From: Streptomyces phaeolivaceus
GTDB lineage: Bacteria; Actinomycetota; Actinomycetes; Streptomycetales; Streptomycetaceae
DNA length: 64,000 bases
Assembly (NCBI RefSeq): GCF_009184865.1
Contig: NZ_CP045096.1
Span: forward strand, 7,068,001-7,132,000
Direction: 5' to 3'
Part shown: positions 59,007-64,000 of the stretch, one piece after another
Layout of the letters: each line of letters starts with the position of its first letter
Numbering within the stretch: position 1 is the stretch's first letter
Notes under the pieces: model-generated
Databases searched by the model: none
What the model saw: the letters and a program-made list of their open reading frames with translations, nothing else
What the model was told of the DNA's origin: nothing
Made by a program: the position numbers and the translations under genes

Positions 59007-59375
59007 GTGCAACTCGAAGCGCACGCCCCGTCCGTACCGCCTTCCGAAACGATCCCCCCGCCCGGCCTCACGGAGGACTCCACCTTGACCCCGCTCACCG
59101 CGCTCACCGCGCTCGACGACGCCATCGAGAACCTCGGCGTACCCGTCCCCTGCCGTTCCTACGACCCGGAGGTCTTCTTCGCCGAGTCGCCGGCCGACGT
59201 CGAGTACGCCAAGTCCCTCTGCCGCACCTGCCCGCTGATGGAGGCCTGCCTCGCCGGCGCCAAGGAGCGGCGTGAGCCCTGGGGCGTCTGGGGCGGCGAG
59301 CTCTTCGTCCAGGGTGTCGTCGTGGCCCGCAAGCGGCCCCGTGGCCGCCCGCGCAAGAACCCGGTCACGGCATGA
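59007..59375 (+). CDS. whiB7: WhiB7/WblC transcriptional activator of antibiotic resistance
   Basis: A 122-residue WhiB protein. Cys49, Cys72, Cys75 and Cys81 bind the [4Fe-4S] cluster, EPWGVWGGE is the sigma-A binding turn, and RGRPRK at about 112-117 is the AT-hook that reads A/T-rich DNA upstream of -35 boxes; the AT-hook separates WhiB7/WblC from other WhiB proteins. It activates ribosome-protection and efflux genes upon translation stress. GTG 59007 follows GAGGAA. Expression is probably controlled by the promoter at 58355 and the attenuator at 58857. Confidence 0.93.
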   Translation: MQLEAHAPSVPPSETIPPPGLTEDSTLTPLTALTALDDAIENLGVPVPCRSYDPEVFFAESPADVEYAKSLCRTCPLMEACLAGAKERREPWGVWGGELFVQGVVVARKRPRGRPRKNPVTA

Positions 59376-59695
59376 ACATCACCGGAACGATCGACCGCCC
59401 CCTCACGCACGATCCCAAGAAGCAGGCCCCGATGAAGCCGTCCACGAGTGAGCCCGTCGGCTCAGCGACTCCAGACTTCACCACCACCGGCGCGAACGCC
59501 TCGCGTCAGAACAGGACCCGAGAGATGCATCTCATGCCAGAAGCCCTGGCTCGTGCGCATATGCACGAGCGCCTGCACCAGGCGGAGCAGGAACGCCGGG
59601 CCATGCGCCTGGTGGTCGCCCGCCGGATGCAGCGCCGGGCCGAGCGCGCGTCGATGCGCGCCCGCCGTGCGCTCGCCATGGCGGTCATGCAGTAG
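59372..59695 (+). CDS. Small basic protein translationally coupled to whiB7
   Basis: A 107-residue frame whose ATG overlaps the whiB7 stop (ATGA). The C-terminal half (MHLMPEALARAHMHERLHQA then repeated RRMQRRAERASMRARRALA) is helical, Arg/Met-rich and looks conserved; a start at ATG 59525 giving 56 residues is possible. Function unknown; the coupling suggests expression together with WhiB7. Confidence 0.6.
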   Translation: MNITGTIDRPLTHDPKKQAPMKPSTSEPVGSATPDFTTTGANASRQNRTREMHLMPEALARAHMHERLHQAEQERRAMRLVVARRMQRRAERASMRARRALAMAVMQ

Positions 59696-59763
59696 TCGCC
59701 CCGCGACAACCGGCATGAACCGGCCTGGTCAGGCACAGCACGACCATCGCCAGCAGTGGCTCC

Positions 59764-59799
59764 CCGCGGGGGCCGGTCCCAAGGGGCCGGCCCCCGCGG
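59764..59799 (+). terminator. Hairpin terminator after the whiB7 operon
   Basis: CCGCGGGGGCCGG (59764-59776) pairs perfectly with CCGGCCCCCGCGG (59787-59799) over a 10-nt loop. Confidence 0.75.
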
Positions 59800-59846
59800 T
59801 GCGTGGTGACCACGGAACCGTCGACGGCGGCGATATCGTCGCTCGA

Positions 59847-60056
59847 GTGACGAGTCTTTCCGGGGACAACGACAACGGCGGCTCCGCCGCGGAACCCCAG
59901 ACCCTCATGTGCGCCCGCTGCGGCACCACGGCCGGCGCCCCTCAACCCCTGTGGATCTGTTCCGTGGAGAACGGCGCACGGCACTACTTCTGCGACACCT
60001 GCGCCAGACAGAACCTGCGAGCGATCGAAAGCAGGCTGGACTCGGCCTGGTGGTGA
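59847..60056 (+). CDS. Small zinc-ribbon-like protein
   Basis: A 69-residue protein (VTSLSGDNDNGGSAAEPQ...). Two Cys pairs, CARC and CDTC, plus one single Cys (WICS) suggest a zinc ribbon. It ends IESRLDSAWW, a tail I associate with a conserved Streptomyces small protein. TATCGT lies 7 nt before GTG 59847, without a ribosome site, so it may be leaderless. Function unknown. Confidence 0.7.
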   Translation: MTSLSGDNDNGGSAAEPQTLMCARCGTTAGAPQPLWICSVENGARHYFCDTCARQNLRAIESRLDSAWW

Positions 60057-60077
60057 CCTCGCCGCCGCCCCAACCGG

Positions 60078-61433
60078 CTACGCCTCCGCGGCCGAGTCGC
60101 CCTCCTCCTCTTCGAGGACGAAGCCCGGCAGCCACTCCTCCAGTTCGTCGCGCATACGCACCGTCGCGCCGAGTTGGCACAGGACACCGATGGTGCTCAG
60201 CGTCACCCGGTGGATGAGGAGATACGACGGGGGCAGGTTCAGTTGCTTCCCCAACTGGTGGGCGGGGGAGCGAGGGTCGGCGATACGGGCGGCCTGGCTG
60301 CGCATCCAGCCGCGGGCGAAGGTGAACTCGTCGGCCCGGACCGGTTCGATGATGGGGCGCAGATAGTCGAGGACCGTGTCCGGATCGAGGTCTATCGACT
60401 CCTTCACGAAGCCTTCCGTACAGAGCATCTCGTACACGGCCTCGGCCTCGCCCTCGATCGTCAGCCGAAGGGCCTCACCGATCGGGGCCGGCAGGCCGCC
60501 CGGCAGCCGGTCCACCGTGCCGAAGTCGAGGACGCCGAGGCGCCAGCCGCGTTTCTCGTCCGGCAGGAGGCGGAAGTTGCCCGGATGGGGGTCGGCGTGC
60601 AGCAGACCCGTACGGGCCGGGCCGGAGAAGAGGAAGCGGGTCAGCAGCTGGCCGGCCCGGTCCCGCTGCTCCTGGGAGCCGCCGGTGATCACCTCCGAGA
60701 GCGGGGTGCCCTCCATCCACTCGGTCACCAGCACCTGCTCGCACTGGTGCACCACGGCCGGGACCACGACATCGGGGTCGCCCGCGAACTCCTCCGCGTG
60801 CGCCTGCTGGGCCTGGGCCTCCAGGCCGTAGTCGAGCTCTTCGGAGACACGGTCCCGCAGCTCCGCGATGAGCGGCTTGATGTCCATCCCCGGGATCAGC
60901 GGGCCCAGCAGACGAGCGAACCGGCTGAGCTGGCCGAGGTCGGACAGGAGCGCCTCGCCCGCGCCCGGGTACTGCACCTTCACGGCGACCGTGCGGCCGT
61001 CGTGCCACACCGCGCGGTGCACCTGGCCGATCGAGGCCGCGGCGGCCGGCTTCTCCTCGAACTCCAGGAACAGGTCCTGCCAGTCCTCCCCGAGGCGCTC
61101 CTCCAGAACGGCGTGCACCGTGCGGGTCGGCATCGGGGGCGCCGCGTCCTGAAGCTTCGTCAGAGCCGCGCGATAGGGGCCCGCGACATCCTCGGGGAGA
61201 GCCGACTCGAAGACGGACAGGGCCTGCCCGAACTTCATCGCGCCGCCCTTCAGCTCGCCCAGGACCTTGAACAGCTGCTCCGCCGTGCGCTGCTGGAGTT
61301 CGCGGCCCACGAGCTCCGCCGACTCGCCGACGATTCGCTTGCCGAGTCCCCAGGTGGCCCGGCCTGCGATGCCGAGCGGAAGCGCGGCGAGCTTGGCGGT
61401 CCGGGTGACCGCCTTCCGGGGAAGATCAGACAT
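60078..61433 (-). CDS. ABC1/UbiB-family atypical kinase
   Basis: A 451-residue protein with all ABC1 kinase marks: KxGQ motif GAMKFGQALS, Ala-rich loop AAAASIGQVH, Lys in VAVKVQYPG, HADPHPGNF and LDFGTVD. UbiB-type kinases act as ATPases in lipid or quinone metabolism. The mycobacterial counterpart Rv3197 lies next to whiB7 and has been linked to macrolide tolerance. ATG 61433 follows GGAGG. Its start overlaps the end of the ThiF-like gene by 8 bp. Confidence 0.9.
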   Translation of the reverse strand: MSDLPRKAVTRTAKLAALPLGIAGRATWGLGKRIVGESAELVGRELQQRTAEQLFKVLGELKGGAMKFGQALSVFESALPEDVAGPYRAALTKLQDAAPPMPTRTVHAVLEERLGEDWQDLFLEFEEKPAAAASIGQVHRAVWHDGRTVAVKVQYPGAGEALLSDLGQLSRFARLLGPLIPGMDIKPLIAELRDRVSEELDYGLEAQAQQAHAEEFAGDPDVVVPAVVHQCEQVLVTEWMEGTPLSEVITGGSQEQRDRAGQLLTRFLFSGPARTGLLHADPHPGNFRLLPDEKRGWRLGVLDFGTVDRLPGGLPAPIGEALRLTIEGEAEAVYEMLCTEGFVKESIDLDPDTVLDYLRPIIEPVRADEFTFARGWMRSQAARIADPRSPAHQLGKQLNLPPSYLLIHRVTLSTIGVLCQLGATVRMRDELEEWLPGFVLEEEEGDSAAEA

Positions 61434-62691
61434 GCGCCCTCCAAGTCCCAGCAGGCCGTGCCGCGTGTGCCTTGCGAGACAACCTCGTTGACCGCTGATG
61501 CCCCGCCATTGTCGCGCGCGCCTCCCCGTCCGTTGCGGTGTGTTCCCCGTTACCTTTCCCGGCGGCGCCTTTTTCAGCTGCCGCGCAGGAACACGCGGGG
61601 TGGGGCCACACCGGGCGGGGGTGCCAGTCGAAGCCCGGTACCGAGACCTCCCAGCGGGCGCCCGCGCTGGACGGCAGCTGTCCGTCGAGGAACGCGAGCG
61701 CATGGCCTGCGGCCAGTCCGGCCACCGTCGTGGCCAGGGTCACATCGCAGGCCTCGTACGGATGCGGGCGACCGGAGCGCCACTGTGCGACCAGCCGCGG
61801 CCAGGTCTCGTCGCGGTCGGCGCGGCTCTGGTCGAGGCAGCCCGCGCAGCCCGTCTCACCGGGCAGGACCAGGGGACCGACCACGCCCGTCCCCTCCACC
61901 ACACCGGCGTAGAGATGGGGTGTGCCCGATTCGATCAGCGGTTCGGTGGCGGCGGGCTTCGGGGCGTGCGCCTCGACACCGTCGCGTGGGGCGAGGATCA
62001 CCAGGGAGAAGCCGGGCTCCTCACGGAGACGGTTCTGCGTGACCTCCTCGGTCGGGTCCGCCGGCTGCCGGGAGCCGCGGCGGCGCCGGGGCGGGCGGCC
62101 GGGTGCCGCGTCCCGGGCGGCTCGGCGGGCCGCCATGTCCCTGCGCTCGCCGACCGACTCGGCCGGCAGTCCGCCCGGCGTCACGTCCCACGGCTCGACC
62201 CGGCCGACGTCGCGTACGTCGATCTCGCCCACCCCGGCCGCAGACAGCAGCGAGGCGAGCACCGCCCCGACCCGACCGGCGCCCCGTACCTGCACTCTCA
62301 GTGACCGGCGGGTCGCCAGACGCCTCATGGCGTCGCCCGGCTCGGGTGAGATCAGCGACAGCGTGGCGGCGTCCGGGCGCAGTCGGTCGAGCACCTCGGG
62401 TTTGGCACGCAGGTCGTCCGCGGCGGGGCCGCCGCCCGTCGCGTCGTCCAGCAGGCCCGACCGGGACAGGCGGTCCACCAGACCGTCCACATGGGCGTCC
62501 GGCAGGCCCATGCGACGCCCCTCCTCGCGCAGCAGCGGCAGCCCGCGGGTGCCGTCGAGCAGGGCGAGGAAACTGCCCGTCGCCATGTCCATCGGGCCCA
62601 GCACCATGGCGTGCGCCGGCGCCAGACCGAACTGCACGGTGTTGAGATCCCGCCAGCCGCGCCGGAGCGCGGGCTTCACCATCGGATGCAT
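61426..62691 (-). CDS. ThiF/HesA-like family protein, probably non-catalytic
   Basis: A 421-residue protein. The central region has a Rossmann start VRGAGRVGAVLASLLSAAG and DVRDVGRVEPWDV as in ThiF/MoeB E1-like enzymes, and Cys pairs CAGC and CSC near the C-terminus; the Arg finger and ATP motifs of active E1 enzymes are not clear. The N-terminus resembles precursor-binding parts of TOMM cyclodehydratases in a loose way. It is the Rv3196-type neighbour of the ABC1 kinase, with overlapping genes. Start could be ATG 62691 or 62682. Confidence 0.75.
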   Translation of the reverse strand: MHPMVKPALRRGWRDLNTVQFGLAPAHAMVLGPMDMATGSFLALLDGTRGLPLLREEGRRMGLPDAHVDGLVDRLSRSGLLDDATGGGPAADDLRAKPEVLDRLRPDAATLSLISPEPGDAMRRLATRRSLRVQVRGAGRVGAVLASLLSAAGVGEIDVRDVGRVEPWDVTPGGLPAESVGERRDMAARRAARDAAPGRPPRRRRGSRQPADPTEEVTQNRLREEPGFSLVILAPRDGVEAHAPKPAATEPLIESGTPHLYAGVVEGTGVVGPLVLPGETGCAGCLDQSRADRDETWPRLVAQWRSGRPHPYEACDVTLATTVAGLAAGHALAFLDGQLPSSAGARWEVSVPGFDWHPRPVWPHPACSCAAAEKGAAGKGNGEHTATDGEARATMAGHQRSTRLSRKAHAARPAGTWRAHV

Positions 62692-62909
62692 GATCGGCCC
62701 CCGTAGCCAGAGATAGGTCCCCGTGTGTCGACGGTGCCAGTGCCTGGTCCGCCGACGAGTGCCAGCATGCACGGACCGCGACGAAGCGTGTCGAGAGTTG
62801 TCCACAGGCGACGGCATTCGTCGTACAAATCAGGCGCTCGGAGTGCGGATCGATATCGAACCGTCCCGGAGGCGGGACTTCTCCCGTGTGCAGCGGGTAA
62901 CGTCGGGGC

Positions 62910-63506
62910 GTGCCCGCCGACCCACTGCACCGCGCCGGAAAACCACAGCGCAGCACGACGAGCCAGCCGCCGAGCGGCTCGCGGGCGAGCGCGATCGAGG
63001 TCCGCAGGAGCGCGCGACGGCGCAGAACGGTCTCCGCGTACCGCGAGGGCGATCGCACCGTCGTGCTCATCCCCGCTCGGATGTCCGAGGCGGAGGAACA
63101 GCGCTGGGTGACGGTCATGCTCGACAAGCTGGCCGCGCAGGAAAGCAAACGACGTCTCGGCGACACCGAACTCGCGGAGCGCGCCGCCCGGCTCTCGGAC
63201 CAGTACTTCGGCGGTCGCGCCCGGCCCACGTCGGTCCGCTGGGTCACCAACCAGAACACCCGCTGGGGCTCGTGCACCCCCGCCGAGGGCAGCATCCGTC
63301 TGTCGCACCGGCTGCAGGGCATGCCCGAGTACGTCGTCGACTACGTCCTCCTCCACGAACTCGCCCACCTGCTCGTACCCGGCCACGGGCCCCGTTTCTG
63401 GCAGCTGCTGGAGGCGTATCCGCGTACCGAGCGTGCTCGCGGCTACCTCGAAGGGGTGGTCGCCGCCGACCGGCTGCCGCATCTGCCGGCCGAGCGGGAC
63501 GAGTGA
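62910..63506 (+). CDS. YgjP-like (M48/WLM-type) metallopeptidase
   Basis: A 198-residue protein. VVDYVLLHELAHLLVPGHG contains the zinc motif HELAH with a third His further on, and VTNQNTRWGSCTP is the signature preceding it in the YgjP/DUF45 family. A basic N-terminus of 45 residues precedes the domain. Bacterial members are putative metal-dependent hydrolases without known substrate. TAACGT lies 6 nt before GTG 62910, so it may be leaderless. It is divergent from the ThiF-like gene. Confidence 0.85.
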   Translation: MPADPLHRAGKPQRSTTSQPPSGSRASAIEVRRSARRRRTVSAYREGDRTVVLIPARMSEAEEQRWVTVMLDKLAAQESKRRLGDTELAERAARLSDQYFGGRARPTSVRWVTNQNTRWGSCTPAEGSIRLSHRLQGMPEYVVDYVLLHELAHLLVPGHGPRFWQLLEAYPRTERARGYLEGVVAADRLPHLPAERDE

Positions 63507-63666
63507 CGCCACCGCGTCACGCGTGTGCGTTTGTGGGACCGGTGACCGAAGTCGCGCTTTTGTACCGGCTCTGTACCAGCCTCGTACGTCCCAGGACTTT
63601 GCGGTTAGCCTGACGCGACGCACTCGCAGGCGCACGCACTTTCGGGATGGGGGACGGTCGTTACGC

Positions 63667-64000
63667 ATGGCCAGGGAATTCCAACGCGGCCACAAGGCCA
63701 AGATCAGTGACCTCACCGCGGGTACGGATCTGTACGTGGGTGTACAGATCTCCGCCCCCGGGCTGAGCTTCGACATCAGCTGCTTCGGTCTGGACGCCGA
63801 CGAACGGCTCTCGGACGACCGCTACTTCGTCTTCTTCAACCAGCCGAAGACCCCCGAGGAGTCGATCCAGCTCCTGGGTGCCCAGTCGGGCGACACGGAG
63901 TCCTTCCGCGTCACTCTCGACAAGATCCCGCCGCAGATCCAGAAGCTGTCCTTCACGGCGACGATCGACGGCAACGGGCAGATGTCGCAGATCGCCCCCG
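63667..64000 (+). CDS. TerD-family protein, N-terminal part (runs off the window)
   Basis: The 111 codons in the window begin MAREFQRGHKAKISDLT and continue GLSFDISCFGLDADERLSDD, RYFVFFNQPKTPEES and FRVTLDKIPPQIQKLSFTAT, the pattern of the TerD calcium-binding fold (Asp-rich loops D-x-D around residues 39-49). TerD proteins are linked to tellurite and stress resistance and are common in Streptomyces. The end of the gene is outside the window. Confidence 0.88.
   Translation, partial: MAREFQRGHKAKISDLTAGTDLYVGVQISAPGLSFDISCFGLDADERLSDDRYFVFFNQPKTPEESIQLLGAQSGDTESFRVTLDKIPPQIQKLSFTATIDGNGQMSQIAP

Noticed and set aside
59814..59840. ECF promoter GGAACC...CGTC before the small zinc-ribbon gene
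   Set aside because: Spacing is 17 bp and an ordinary TATCGT -10 lies at the leaderless position, so the ECF match is probably accidental.

Overview
The window is chromosomal DNA from a high-GC actinobacterium, almost certainly a Streptomyces or close relative. The evidence is strong codon bias toward G/C in the third position, GTG/TTG starts, many genes without a Shine-Dalgarno site but with a TANNNT hexamer 6-7 nt upstream (leaderless), Streptomyces-type small proteins, WhiB7, mycoredoxin, AdnAB-like helicase-nucleases and an IS701-family element flanked by CTAG. No rRNA, tRNA or CRISPR array was seen.

Layout. (1) 1-14.8 kb is an envelope-stress block: end of tag (DNA-3-methyladenine glycosylase), a crotonase, DUF3117, an O-methyltransferase divergent from an ECF sigma factor (sigE-like), its zinc anti-sigma factor, an HtrA-like protease, TatB, Mrp, DUF1003, a CBS/MgtE_N protein, a lipoprotein and CorA. 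As I recall it, this order is also found around Rv1210-Rv1239c of Mycobacterium tuberculosis. (2) 15-21.3 kb holds general genes (SUFU-domain, DUF6758-type, PHP, MarC, NYN, alpha/beta hydrolase). (3) 21.4-32.2 kb: DEAD-box helicase with a long basic repeat tail, ferritin-like protein, a MITE-like repeat and an IS701-family insertion, small membrane protein, DUF3107, TetR, hydrolase, DUF3152 metzincin-like protein. (4) 32.4-37.8 kb: a compact, overlapping gene set for a PelF-like glycosyltransferase, an 8-TM protein, a sugar-nucleotide epimerase and a spherulin-4/Sph3-like glycosidase, which looks like an exopolysaccharide locus inserted between genes that are adjacent in mycobacteria. (5) 37.9-45.3 kb: moeZ, two tandem Slp-type secreted peptidases, a large flippase-like membrane protein with a degenerate kinase-like region. 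(6) 45.5-58.3 kb is a DNA repair and redox block: alkyltransferase-like protein, adnA, adnB, M20 peptidase, nudC, mycoredoxin, uvrD2. (7) 58.3-64 kb: whiB7/wblC with an upstream ORF and an intrinsic attenuator, small proteins, ABC1-type kinase, ThiF-like protein, YgjP-like metallopeptidase and the start of a TerD gene.

The most interesting points are the Pel/GAG-like polysaccharide locus (with a 15-codon coupled mini-ORF), the whiB7 leader architecture, candidate PafBC-type DNA-damage promoters at adnB and the alkyltransferase-like gene, a methyltransferase with no canonical start codon, and a transposase whose stop codon is supplied by its own target-site duplication and whose C-terminus lies in the -1 frame. 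Gene identities rest on motif reading and memory of families; no search could be run.
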